DNA of 64,000 nucleotides from NCBI GenBank assembly GCA_964036295.1, contig OZ038465.1, positions 12,796,667-12,860,666 of the forward strand, in the 5' to 3' direction. Of this stretch, positions 48,401 to 58,500 are shown one piece after another (position 1 is the first letter of the stretch; every line of letters starts with the position of its first letter). The DNA is from Plumapathes pennacea (Eukaryota > Cnidaria > Anthozoa > Antipatharia > Myriopathidae). A program made the position numbers and the translations under genes. Under the pieces are notes generated by a model. It was given only the letters and a program-made list of their open reading frames with translations. It was not told the DNA's origin and ran no database searches.

Positions 48401-48649
48401 GCAAACAACACCGTAGCGGTCGCCACCAAAGCCGCCGAGAATGCTCGGAAGTCTGGGCATGAACTCAACCATTGGATAGATAGCCTCGTCAGTGACTATT
48501 GGACGGTTGAAGGTATGTGCGTGACGGAAGGGAAACTAATACCCGGATGTAGCGAGATTGTGCACTGTGATTTGACCAATTGGAGTTCGAGGTCACCGGA
48601 TCCCAAGTCAGAGCTTGGTAAAGTGAATGCTTCCGGTAGATTACGATGA
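42443..48649 (+). CDS. XYLT: Protein O-xylosyltransferase (GT14)
   Basis: Eight coding exons: 42443-42622, 43639-44004, 44624-44826, 45066-45146, 45324-45540, 46040-46216, 46761-47234, 47975-48649, phase-consistent with GT/AG junctions; 790 residues. Exon 1 encodes a short cytosolic N-terminus and signal-anchor (about residues 9-29), as in a type II Golgi enzyme. The GT14 catalytic region runs from [20 protein letters not shown] through [36 protein letters not shown] and [10 protein letters not shown] to [14 protein letters not shown]. The C-terminal xylosyltransferase domain begins near [13 protein letters not shown] ([13 protein letters not shown] follows as [13 protein letters not shown]) and ends [16 protein letters not shown]. 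The enzyme adds xylose from UDP-xylose to Ser of proteoglycan cores, starting heparan/chondroitin sulfate chains. Whether it is XYLT1 or XYLT2 cannot be said; invertebrates usually have one. Confidence 0.95.
45740..46075 (+). repeat. Tandem repeat overlapping XYLT exon 6 acceptor
   Basis: Four to five diverged units of about 70-85 bp, each beginning near ACGGCCC and containing TTGTTACTCCAAACAGTCCTT-like sequence (boundaries about 45748, 45835, 45901, 45981, 46065). The last unit includes the true 3' splice site (46039) and the first codons of exon 6. Confidence 0.75.
46296..46512. repeat. TTAACCCTTT-type MITE copy in XYLT intron 6
   Basis: Starts TTAACCCCTTCTATCCCAAG and ends GGGATGAAAGAGTTC; same family as 34087-34257. 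Confidence 0.6.
47341..47900 (+). repeat. GTGCY pentanucleotide satellite in XYLT intron 7
   Basis: About 560 bp of GTGCC/GTGCT (some GTGTT, GTACC) units. Because the unit is 5 bp and contains no stop, several frames stay open and yield Cys/Ala/Val-rich artefact peptides; one runs into exon 8. Confidence 0.9.
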
Positions 48650-49473
48650 CCCACGTGGAGTCTCGTTCGTAAATAGCGACTGCTTATTGATTAGCGAATG
48701 CTTATTGACCGAAATTTAAATTCGCAAGAAAAATACGCAAAGCCAAAAAAGTATGACTATAAGAGAGCCGGTGCATCTGGAAACCTTTCAAAATATATTT
48801 TTAGGTTACGAATGGTCGGTACTAGGCATAAATTCACTGAGGAAGGGAGGCTGTACTTGGAGCTTTGACGAAAATGCTATAGACTCAGTAAAAAGAAGAA
48901 AAAAAATCTGTGAGTCAGAACTCAAAAAGCGGAAAAATAGGAAGCATATTGCGTCGATATTTCGTGTCTCATTGGCCACCAAACCACACTTGGACAGATT
49001 ACGCAAATATTTTTCTGAACAGTCAAGATTTACGTCTGAGATTCTCTATCGCGTACATGAAATGTTTTATTTATTGGGCGCGGGGGGGGGGGGGGGGGGG
49101 AACGGAGGGGAAGGTGGAGGGGGGAGGGGATGTTAGTATCATGTTTAAAGCTATTTTAAGCTTTGTTGGTCTTTTTGTTGTTGTTCTTGCCATAAACGTA
49201 AACGTAAAACCTGGTTAAAAACGCCATTTCCGAGATAGCTGTTCCCTCTCCTTCAAAACGAGGCCTAGTGCTAAACCTTGTGAAAATAGTTTGATATGCA
49301 TTATAATGACTATGTGTGTGAATATAGGAAATGTAGAAAGGTTTGGTACCAGGCCTCGTTTAAGACAGACCCAACAGGCAACTCGAGAATGGTCTATTTT
49401 TTTGAGTGGAGTGACAGACGAATAACCAATTACGCACTTCAGTTTTCTTTGTCGTAATAATAATAACTAACTA
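48650..49473. other. XYLT downstream region, G-rich tract
   Basis: No gene supported. A run of about 18 G at 49083-49100 is followed by GGAGGGG repeats to about 49131. No clear AATAAA close to the XYLT stop was found. Confidence 0.45.
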
Positions 49474-49749
49474 AGGTGAAGTAGTATGGGCAACATTTTT
49501 TTGCAACTTGTCGTGCAACAAAGTTGCGTAGCAAGTTGCGGCCTGTGTTGCACGTATTACGTGTGAGTTGCGGAAACATGTTGCAAATTCTACTTTTTGC
49601 AACATGTTGCCGCAACTCGCAACACGAACTTTTGTAGCAGAACAAGCTGCGTGCGTAGGTAGTAATACGTGCAACAACAGGCCGCAACTTGCCATGCAAC
49701 TTCGTTGCACGACAAGTTGCAAGAAAATGTTGCCGTATTACTTCACCTT
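49474..49749. mobile_element. Foldback MITE
   Basis: Inverted ends: left AAGGTGAAGTAGTATGGGCA, right GTTGCCGTATTACTTCACCTT. The arms carry repeated TTGCAACTTGT and GTGCAACA words and form a long imperfect palindrome of about 275 bp. No coding capacity; superfamily unassigned. Confidence 0.75.
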
Positions 49750-50338
49750 TAGGTGTGTGGGACTCTTTACTTTCAGGGAAGTACTAAATTTAGTTGCTCT
49801 CTCATTCATCCCAGATTCATTCGTTCACTCATCCAGTCATTCTTCAATTTTACTTCATGTCGTTATCACTCTCACTCCTAAAATACATTACCAAATTTTA
49901 ATCAATGAATTTAAAATCCCTCAGTATTCACAAATTTGGCAATTTGGCAATAAAGTGCCTTATACAATTACTGCTGAAATCATATGCAGAGGTATATAAT
50001 AGCATTTAGGATATTTTAATTTTATGGATCTTAACAGAGTTGTTCAATTATTGATTTATGATTATTAGAGTAAATATAATAGTGTAATTTAATCATTAAC
50101 TATGGTTCTTGTTTAACTAGAGCCATACTCAAATCTAGCTCAAAGAGTATTCCTCCCAAATTATGGGAAAAGTAATTTTCGGGTATGTTTCGCATTTAAA
50201 ACCGACACTCAGAAGCCTGTATTTTTGATCAAGTCTTCGATTTTTCAAAGCCATTATATTAACGAGGTCTTAGTAGTCCCTGCAGAAATGAAACACGTCT
50301 AAATCGCAATAGAGAAATCATTGATAGTACCCAGATTA
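49750..50338. other. Gene-free AT-rich stretch
   Basis: Nothing recognisable. Confidence 0.4.
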
Positions 50339-50520
50339 AGGGTGCGCTTCTTTAATAGATCCATGATCCAAAGTATCCAATTTTGGATATGATCCAGTGA
50401 ATCCGTCCTCAGTGTGGATCACATGGATTCATTATCCGGATTTCGATTTCAGTAAAGAAACAGAAAATCTGTTTTTGGATTTGTGATCCGGATTTGGATT
50501 CCTAAAAAGAAACACACCCT
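50339..50520. mobile_element. Short TIR MITE
   Basis: Inverted ends AGGGTGCGCTTCTTTAATAG (left) and TAAAAAGAAACACACCCT (right), 182 bp, with internal repeats of GGATTT and GATCC. Confidence 0.7.
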
Positions 50521-50937
50521 AAATTAACGTAAATATTAGTAAAAATAACATTATGCAAACCACAGGTAGCTCAAGCTAAAACTGTAGGTAAGAAATGTAT
50601 AGGGCTTAGTTGATCGCGAAACTTGGATTTTACGGGAATAATAAAGCTGATACTTTATTACCTTGTTCATGTGTGTACCGTGTTCCTGCGTGTCTTGTCC
50701 CTTGTTTTTGTTGCTATAGCGACCTCAGCGCGATCCCCTCGCTTATATGACGAGGGGTATGTCACAAACACTGAAAACGACTTAATCCAAAACCAGCTAT
50801 TTTTTTGGACAAAAAGCATGAGCTATAGCCTTTCCATTTTATTAAAAATTGCTATTTTTGGCCCAATCTCAAAATCAAAGTACAGGCTCAGCGTTATGTC
50901 AGCCGAATCACATAAAACTTCGAGGAAATGTTTCTGA

Positions 50938-51134
50938 GGCCCCGTTTACACTAGAGCGAATTTATCCGTATTCGAGGCAATTGTTTCCGGATTCGTGAAA
51001 ACGTTTACACTAGCTTTTGTGAATCCGGGATCATTTTTAGTAAATCTGGAGAGAAAACAAATCCGGAATCGAAAGTGGGAACTTTGTAGCCGGATACTTT
51101 GTATCCGAAACAGCTTTCAAGTGTAAACGGGGCC
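50938..51134. mobile_element. Short TIR MITE with possible TGA target duplication
   Basis: Inverted ends GGCCCCGTTTACACT and AGTGTAAACGGGGCC; 197 bp. TGA lies on both sides (50935-50937, 51135-51137), which would fit a 3-bp duplication. Confidence 0.75.
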
Positions 51135-51194
51135 TGAATGTATAAAGAAGAAGGTTTTTATACAAAATGTATGATAATCCATAAAGTGGGTCGC

Positions 51195-51589
51195 GAGTAA
51201 GAGTAAAACTTTGCCTAACAATTTACCTTTTTCAATCAAAGGAACATACAATTGCGTAGCTTTCTTGCTGTAACTCGTCAACAGCAGAAAAAAAAAATTA
51301 GACAAATTTATTGCAAGAAGCCTCGTTATAGTTCCAGAAAAGGTTCCTGAAAGTTTAAAGGCATTGAAATTTTTCGTCAAAGGCCCAGGGTTTTTTGCCA
51401 ATTTTGACCAAAAATTGAAAACTCTTAAAAGTTTCAAGAGTTTTCAAGTTTTGGCCAAAATCGGCAAAAAACCCTGTGCTATAGCCTTAGTATTTTGTCA
51501 AAATTCCAACATTTTTCGACCATCTCAGAATCGCATGAAACTTTCAGGAAACGTTCCTGGGACTATGCCGACAAAGTTTGCATAGTTTT
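51195..51589 (+). repeat. Diverged edge of the satellite array
   Basis: Diverged forward monomer sequence (ATTGCAAGAAGCCTCGTTAT, then CCTGAAAGTTT) is followed by a short inverted piece (GGGTTTTTTGCCAATTTTGA) that mirrors the monomer's CAAAATCGGCAAAAAACCC. Monomers become regular after about 51440. Confidence 0.6.
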
Positions 51590-52258
51590 TGTAAAGTTTT
51601 AGCGCGCGCGTCGTGAGAAATTACAGCAAATTACAGCAAATCATGCACTAATTAATTCATCACACCTTTCGAGTTAAGCTGCTATATCTCGGCAACGGAT
51701 GAAGATAGATAAGGCAAATGTATTGCAAAAAGTCTTCTTATAGTCCAAGGAAGGTTTCCTGAAAGTTTCAAGAGTTTTCAAGTTTTGGCCAAAATCGGCA
51801 AAAAACCCTGTGCTATAGCCTTAGTATTTTGTCAAAATTCCAACATTTTTCGACCATCTCAGAATCGCATGAAACTTTCAGGAAACGTTCCTGGGACTAT
51901 TCCGACAAAGTTTGCATAGTTTTTGTAAACTTTTAGTGCGCGCGTCGTGAGAAATTACAGCAAATTACAGCAAATCATGCACTAATTAATTCATCACACC
52001 TTTCGAGTTAAGCTGCTATATCTCGGCAACGGATGAAGATAGATAAGGCAAATGTATTGCAAAAAGTCTTCTTATAGTCCAAGGAAGGTTTCCTGAAAGT
52101 TTCAAGAGTTTTCAAGTTTTGGCCAAAATCGGCAAAAAACCCTGTGCTATAGCCTTAGTATTTTGTCAAAATTCCAACATTTTTCGACCATCTCAGAATC
52201 GCATGAAACTTTCAGGAAACGTTCCTGGGACTATTCCGACAAAGTTTGCATAGTTTTG
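51590..52258 (+). repeat. Satellite array, left part (about two monomers)
   Basis: Regular monomers with GCGCGCGTCGTGAGAAATTA, GCTGCTATATCTCGGCAACG and GGCCAAAATCGGCAAAAAAC. The array is interrupted at 52258 by the Helitron-like element and resumes at 55597. Confidence 0.9.
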
Positions 52259-52500
52259 TCCCCGAACGAAGTGAGGGAAATATTTACGACGCTAATGCAG
52301 CATAGTCGGCTCATTTGAAGACTCCAAGCGCGTCGCCATCTCGAAATCTAATGTTCGTGTGTTTGTGTGTTTGTGTGTGCGATGCGACCTTTTTATGTCC
52401 AAATAAGGCAATGACGTAATTATTATCGACTAGCGTCACCGCCATGTTTTTAAGAAAGATTTGAACGAAGCAACAATTGTACGTAACTGCGTTCACGAAA

Positions 52501-52965
52501 ATGAATTTAAAAGCTAGAAAACTTGAAACAGAACGGTCTCGCGAAGCTCGTCTTCAAAAGAGAAGCGAACAGGCACTTCAAGAGCGAAAGCGGACCGAAG
52601 AGAAGACTCCGCAAAGACAACAGCGAATGAATGCCGACCAAAAGCGACATGAACAGAAGCGGGCAACACAGACAACTCCGCAAAAAGAACAGCGCTTGAA
52701 AGCAAATCGGGACCTTCAGGAGAAAAAGCGGGCCGAAGAGAAGACTCCGCAAAGACAACAGCGCATGAATGCCGACCAAAAGCGACATGAACAGAAGCGG
52801 GTAACACAGACAACTCCGCAAAGGGAACAGCGCTTGAAAGCAAATCGGGAGCTTCAGACGCCGTTTTGTGTTAAACTCAGATACTTATTTAGAAAGGACA
52901 AGCAACAAAGGTTAGTCAGTGGAAACCGAACAATCACCGTGACAAATATATTGTATCCCGTATAG
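52501..52965 (+). CDS. STPR-repeat protein (Helitron-associated), intact
   Basis: 154 residues from ATG 52501, highly basic. After a Lys/Arg/Glu-rich start it holds about four 23-residue units alternating between two types, one with EEKTPQRQQRMNADQKRHEQ and one with TQTTPQREQRLKANRELQ-like sequence, so the DNA repeat is 138 bp. This is the STPR (score-and-three peptide) pattern, a DNA-binding repeat. A non-repeat tail (TPFCVKLRYLFRKDKQQRL) follows, and AAG|GTTAGT near 52911 could be a splice donor. No Rep or helicase domain is present, so the element is probably an internally deleted derivative of a larger one. Host or element role unknown. Confidence 0.65.
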   Translation: MNLKARKLETERSREARLQKRSEQALQERKRTEEKTPQRQQRMNADQKRHEQKRATQTTPQKEQRLKANRDLQEKKRAEEKTPQRQQRMNADQKRHEQKRVTQTTPQREQRLKANRELQTPFCVKLRYLFRKDKQQRLVSGNRTITVTNILYPV

Positions 52966-53038
52966 TATGTAACTCGATCACTTCAAGAATGTATTAAAAT
53001 CTGTATGCTGATCATTTTGATAGTGACTAAAAGAACAC

Positions 53039-53232
53039 ACGAGTGACCACGAGTGACCACGAGTGACCACGAGTGACCACGAGTGACCACGAGTGACCAC
53101 GAGTGACCACGAGTGACCACGAATGACCACGAGTGACCACAAGTGACCACGAGTGACCACAAGTGACCACGAGTGACCACGAGTGACCACGAATGACCAC
53201 GAGTGAATACGAGTGACCATGAGTGACCATGA
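53039..53232 (+). repeat. Minisatellite in left TIR, (CGAGTGACCA)n
   Basis: About 19 units of 10 bp with a few CGAATGACCA and CAAGTGACCA variants. It mirrors 54718-54853. Confidence 0.95.
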
Positions 53233-53420
53233 GTCAAAATAAGCTCCTCATTCGACTGTGACGTCATTTTAATATCATTTAAATATAAAATGTAAAATCA
53301 CTCGCTCGTGAAGTGTAAAACAAAATCTTTGAAGAAAACGCCGACCACAAGGCGTAAAGTATTAATAGCGTGACAGTGACGTCATTACCAACTCACTGCA
53401 GAACAGTCTACAAACGACCA

Positions 53421-53537
53421 GGGCCCAGTTGTTCAAGAGCGGATAGCGCTATCCACAGGAGAAATTCTTATCCAGTTGATACTATAAGGCTAAATTTTAA
53501 CATTTATCCACTATTCACACTTTGAACAACTGGCCCC
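53421..53537. mobile_element. MITE nested inside the MULE-like element
   Basis: Inverted ends GGGCCCAGTTGTTCAA and TTGAACAACTGGCCCC; 117 bp, with an internal palindrome AGCGCT. Confidence 0.75.
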
Positions 53538-54062
53538 AAGAGTTAAATTTTAATTTAAGGACTTAAAAAGTCCTTCGCGTGACTGTGACATCAATTTTAT
53601 TGATATACTGTTTTAAACATAAGCTGTAATATGACCGGCTTATCGGGTGTCCCCGAGTCTGGAAAGTTTTACTAAATACAATCGACTGCCGGGACTTTGC
53701 TGTGCAGCATTTGGTAGTGATTCAGAATCATCACTTTCGGCGTCTGACTGCAGCACCTTTCTCACGTTTCTGTTCAGTTACTGAAATTCTGTTCTTCCGC
53801 CGGTTCCCTATTTACTTTCCACGTCGCCGATAGTAATAACCTCCACGTCCTTCACTCCAGTGTTAGGTCTTTTCGTTGTTTTACTTTGGTCGTACTTTTT
53901 CGGAGTAAAATCTTTCCGTTTTTTTTATCCGGACTTCCATGGCAAGAGGACCAGAAATGCAAATTTTTTTGACATCTCAGCAGCCTTATCTCTGCGATCA
54001 GCCAATTATATGTAGGTTCCCACGCCATGTGAATTTAGTGAGCAATTCCCACGACTTAATTA

Positions 54063-54446
54063 GGCCCCGTCCACACTACGCCGGATAAATTTGAAAACGC
54101 AACTTTATTCTTACGGTTAGGCCTACCGTCCACACTAATCTGGATAAATTGTCCACGAAAACGGAACTTTTCGAAAACGCTCTTCAAAGTGGATAAATTT
54201 GAAAACGCCGGCTTTGCGTTTTGGTGTGGACGAAAAACATTTTGAAAACGGAACTTTTCGAAAACTCTGACTCACGTGGTCACGTCAAGTGGTTTCAAAG
54301 ATTGTCCGGACGTTTGTAGAGCAATAACAATACATTTGGGCCCGGAAACATTTTATCCGTTTTCCAGTGTGGACGGAAAACATTTCTTGCGTTTTCAGAG
54401 TGAAAGTTGTGTTTTCAAATTTATCCGGCGTAGTGTGGACGGGGAC
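54063..54446. mobile_element. MITE nested inside the MULE-like element
   Basis: Inverted ends GGCCCCGTCCACACTACGCC and GGCGTAGTGTGGACGGGG; about 384 bp. The interior repeats GTCCACAC and TTTGAAAACGC. Confidence 0.75.
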
Positions 54447-54717
54447 TTTTAAAAGAGCCAAATCTGTTCGGTAGGGTCACGAGTTTGAGTTAAATACAGC
54501 ACGCTGTGTCACGTTGTCTACAGCCGACGCTGACACGTGATTCGTCACGCAAGGGACATATTTGTGTGTACTTTACGCCTTGTGGTCGGCGTTTTCTTCA
54601 AAGTGTTTGTTTTTTAAAATGACGCTAGTGAAATTTTTACACTTTATCATGGGTGCATGATATTGCGTTTTAAATTTAAAATGACAATAAAATGACGTTA
54701 CAGTCACGTGAGGAGCT

Positions 54718-54853
54718 TATTTTGACTCGTAGTCATTCGTGGTCACTCGTGGTCATTCGTGGTCACTCGTGGTCATTCGTGGTCACTCGTGGTCATTCGT
54801 GGTCACTCGTGGTCACTCGTGGTCACTCGTGGTCACTCGTGGTCACTCGTGTG
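54718..54853 (+). repeat. Minisatellite in right TIR, (TGGTCACTCG)n
   Basis: About 13 units of 10 bp, reverse complement of the left-arm repeat, with TGGTCATTCG variants. Fewer units than the left arm. Confidence 0.95.
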
Positions 54854-55596
54854 TTCTTTTAGTCACTATCGATCATTTTCCCTCGAAGGATTGTTTTACT
54901 ACGCTTCTGTCGCCAGTTTCGGCTACCGTATTCGCTCAGAGCAATCGGAACTTGGAGTCTTGAATGATTTAGTCAGATCAGTGTCTTATTTTTCTGTAAT
55001 CTGACACGCGGTGATTGCAGCGAGAATCGTTCACAAGCCCTTAGAAGCATTACTGGGTCTGAAGCCCGTGTATAATTTGAAGTAAACTGTTCAAGTTTTG
55101 CTTTGATTCTGGGAGAAATCTTGCTGTTTTGAGTGGGTTCACATACAAAACAATTCGAGCCTATTAAATATGCATGTCTGAATCTGGTGCATGCAGTCCA
55201 GAGTAAAAACAAATCGCACAGGAAGCCTATTTAATTGTACTGCCTATGAATTCAAAATTGGAAAATCAGTGTTCCTTTTTTCCCGTACTACGACGGCCGA
55301 CCAACTTCAAACTTTGAGTATTAAATTTTGAGAACGTGCTTGGCAGACTGTATGAATTAATTTGACGTGCCGACCGTGGGAAATACGTACTTCGTCACGC
55401 AATCGGTTCTTTTTTCAACGCAAAAGTATAACACACACCATTCTTTTTCTCCTTCCTTTGCGTGTAGCACTTGAGTTCGAAGAAAAGATTGAGTTAACAT
55501 TTCGGTAAAACAAAGGCTACTCTTGTTGGGAGTTACCAAAATAAAAGTCCCATCAATGGCAGAGTGAGGGGGTATCTGCGATTATCGTATTTCTAG

Positions 55597-58500
55597 TAAA
55601 CTTTTAGCGCGCGCGTCGTGAGAAATTACAGCAAATTCCAGCAAATCATGCACTAATTAATTCATCACACCTTTCGAGTTAAGCTGCTATATCTCGGCAA
55701 CGGATGAAGATAGATAAGGCAAATGTATTGCAAAAAGTCTTCTTATAGTCCAAGGAAGGTTTCCTGAAAGTTTCAAGAGTTTTCAAGTTTTGGCCAAAAT
55801 CGGCAAAAAACCCTGTGCTATAGCCTTAGTATTTTGTCAAAATTCCAACATTTTTCGACCATCTCAGAATCGCATGAAACTTTCAGGAAACGTTCCTGGG
55901 ACTATACCGACAAAGTTTGCATAGTTTTTGTAAAGTTTTAGCGCGCGCGTCGTGAGAAATTACAGCAAATTACAGCAAATCATGCACTAATTAATTCATC
56001 ACACCTTTCGAGTTAAGCTGCTATATCTCGGCAACGGATGAAGATAGATAAGGCAAATGAATTGCAAAAAGTCTTCTTATAGTCCAAGGAAGGTTTCCTG
56101 AAAGTTTCAAGAGTTTTCAAGTTTTGGCCAAAATCGGCAAAAAACCCTGTGCTATAGCCTTAGTATTTTGTCAAAATTCCAACATTTTTCGACCATCTCA
56201 GAATCGCATGAAACTTTCAGGAAACGTTCCTGGGACTATTCCGACAAAGTTTGCATAGTTTTTGTAAAGTTTTAGCGCGCGCGTCGTGAGAAATTACAGC
56301 AAATTACAGCAAATCATGCACTAATTAATTCATCACACCTTTCGAGTTAAGCTGCTATATCTCGGCAACGGATGAAGATAGATAAGGCAAATGTATTGCA
56401 AAAAGTCTTCTTATAGTCCAAGGAAGGTTTCCTGAAAATTTCAAGAGTTTTCAAGTTTTGGCCAAAATCGGCAAAAAACCCTGTGCTATAGCCTTAGTAT
56501 TTTGTCAAAATTCCAACATTTTTCGACCATCTCAGAATCGCATGAAACTTTCAGGAAACGTTCCTGGGACTATTCCGAAAAAGTTTGCATAGTTTTGTAA
56601 ACTTCTAGTACGCGCGTCGTGAGAAATTACAGCAAATTACAGCAAATTATGCACTAATTAATTCATCACACCTTTCGAGTTAAGCTGCTATATCTCGGCA
56701 ACGGATGAAGATAGATAAGGCAAATGTATTGCACAAAGTCTTCTTATAGTCCAGGGAAGGTTTCCTGAAAGTTTCAAGAGTTTTCAAGTTTTGGCCAAAA
56801 TCGGCAAAAAACCCTGTGCTATAGCCTTAGTATTTTGTCAAAATTCCAACATTTTTCGACCATCTCAGAATCGCATGAAACTTTCAGGAAACGTTCCTGG
56901 GACTATACCGACAAGGTTTGCATAGTTTTTGTAAAGTTTTAGCGCGCGCGTCGTGAGAAATTACAGCAAATTACAGCAAATCATGCACTAATTAATTCAT
57001 CACACCTTTCGAGTTAAGCTGCTATATCTCGGCAACGGATGAAGATAGATAAGGCAAATGTATTGCAAAAAGTCTTCTTATAGTCCAAGGAAGGTTTCCT
57101 GAAAGTTTCAAGAGTTTTCAAGCTTTGGCCAAAATCGGCAAAAAACCCTGTGCTATAGCCTTAGTATTTTGTCAAAATTCCAACATTTTTCGACCATCTC
57201 AGAATCGTAAGAAACTTTCAGGAAACGTTCCTGGGACTATACCGACAAAGTTTGCATAGTTTTTGTAAAGTTTTAGCGCGCGCGTCGTGAGAAATTACAG
57301 CAAATTACAGCAAATCATGCACTAATTAATTCATCACACCTTTCGAGTTAAGCTGCTATATCTCGGCAACGGATGAACATAGATAAGGCAAATGTATTGC
57401 AAAAAGTCTTCTTATAGTCCAAGGAAGGTTTCCTGAAAGTTTCAAGAGTTTTCAAGTTTTGGCCAAAATCGGCAAAAAACCCTGTGCTATAGCCTTAGTA
57501 TTTTGTCAAAATTCCAACATTTTTCGACCATCTCAGAATCGCATGAAACTTTCAGGAAACGTTCCTGGGATTATGCCGACAAAGTTTGCATAGTTTTTTG
57601 TAAACTTTTAGTGCGCGCGTCGTGAGAAATTACAGCAAATTACAGCAAATCATGCACTAATTAATTCATCACACCTTTCGAGTTAAGCTGCTATATCTCG
57701 GCAACGGATGAAGATAGATAAGGCAAATGTATTGCAAAAAGTCTTCTTATAGTCCAAGGAAGGTTTCCTGAAAGTTTCAAGAGTTTTCAAGTTTTGGCCA
57801 AAATCGGCAAAAAACCCTGTGCTATAGCCTTAGTATTTTGTCAAAATTCCAACATTTTTCGACCATCTCAGAATCGCATGAAACTTTCAGGAAACGTTCC
57901 TGGGACTATACCGACAAAGTTTGCATAGTTTTTGTAAAGTTTTAGCGCGCGCGTCGTGAGAAATTACAGCAAATTACAGCAAATCATGCACTAATTAATT
58001 CATCACACCTTTCGAGTTAAGCTGCTATATCTCGGCAACGGATGAAGATAGATAAGGCAAATGTATTGCAAAAAGTCTTCTTATAGTCCAAGGAAGGTTT
58101 CCTGAAAGTTTCAAGAGTTTTCAAGTTTTGGCCAAAATCGGCAAAAAACCCTGTGCTATAGCCTTAGTATTTTGTCAAAATTCCAACATTTTTCGACCAT
58201 CTCAGAATCGCATGAAACTTTCAGGAAACGTTCCTGGGACTATACCGACAAAGTTTGCATAGTTTTTGTAAACTTTTAGTGCGCGCGTCGTGAGAAATTA
58301 CTGCAAATTACAGCAAATCATGCACTAATTAATTCATCACACCTTTCGAGTTAAGCTGCTATATCTCGGCAACGGATGAAGATAGATAAGGCAAATGTAT
58401 TGCAAAAAGTCTTCTTATAGTCCAAGGAAGGTTTCCTGAAAGTTTCAAGAGTTTTCAAGTTTTGGCCAAAATCGGCAAAAAACCCTGTGCTATAGCCCTA

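Larger units (their letters stand above)
53019..54870. mobile_element. MULE-like transposon nested in the Helitron
   Basis: Terminal inverted repeats start GATAGTGACTAAAAGAACAC and carry long 10-bp minisatellites. A perfect 9-bp duplication GATCATTTT flanks it (53010-53018, 54871-54879). Copy 1 of the Helitron has a single AAAATGATC at the matching place (16420-16428), which is the empty site. Homology between the arms extends inward about 350-400 bp (AAACGCCGACCACAAGGCG near 53338 mirrors CGCCTTGTGGTCGGCGTTTT near 54575). No transposase frame; non-autonomous. The 9-bp duplication and long TIRs suggest the Mutator (MULE) group. Confidence 0.85.
52259..55596 (+). mobile_element. Helitron-like element, copy 2, inside the satellite
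   Basis: Begins TCCCCGAACGAAGTGAGG and ends ATTTCTAG, the same ends as copy 1 but inverted relative to it. It measures 3,338 bp, or about 1,477 bp without the nested transposon at 53019-54870. The left flank (GCATAGTTTTG) and right flank (TAAACTTTTAG) join to give an ordinary satellite monomer with nothing lost or duplicated, as expected for a Helitron. The 5' flank base is G here and not the usual A. It carries the intact STPR frame at 52501-52965. Confidence 0.78.

Noticed and set aside
51364..51585. Phe/Lys-rich frame at the satellite edge
   Set aside because: It lies within diverged satellite sequence and is not open in the other monomers.
53039..53232. CRISPR-like array of short repeats
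   Set aside because: The units are contiguous 10-bp minisatellite repeats with no spacers, in a eukaryotic transposon arm.
52978..54963. HSWSLVVTRG-type repetitive frames
   Set aside because: Translations of the 10-bp TIR minisatellite of the nested transposon, open on one strand by composition only.
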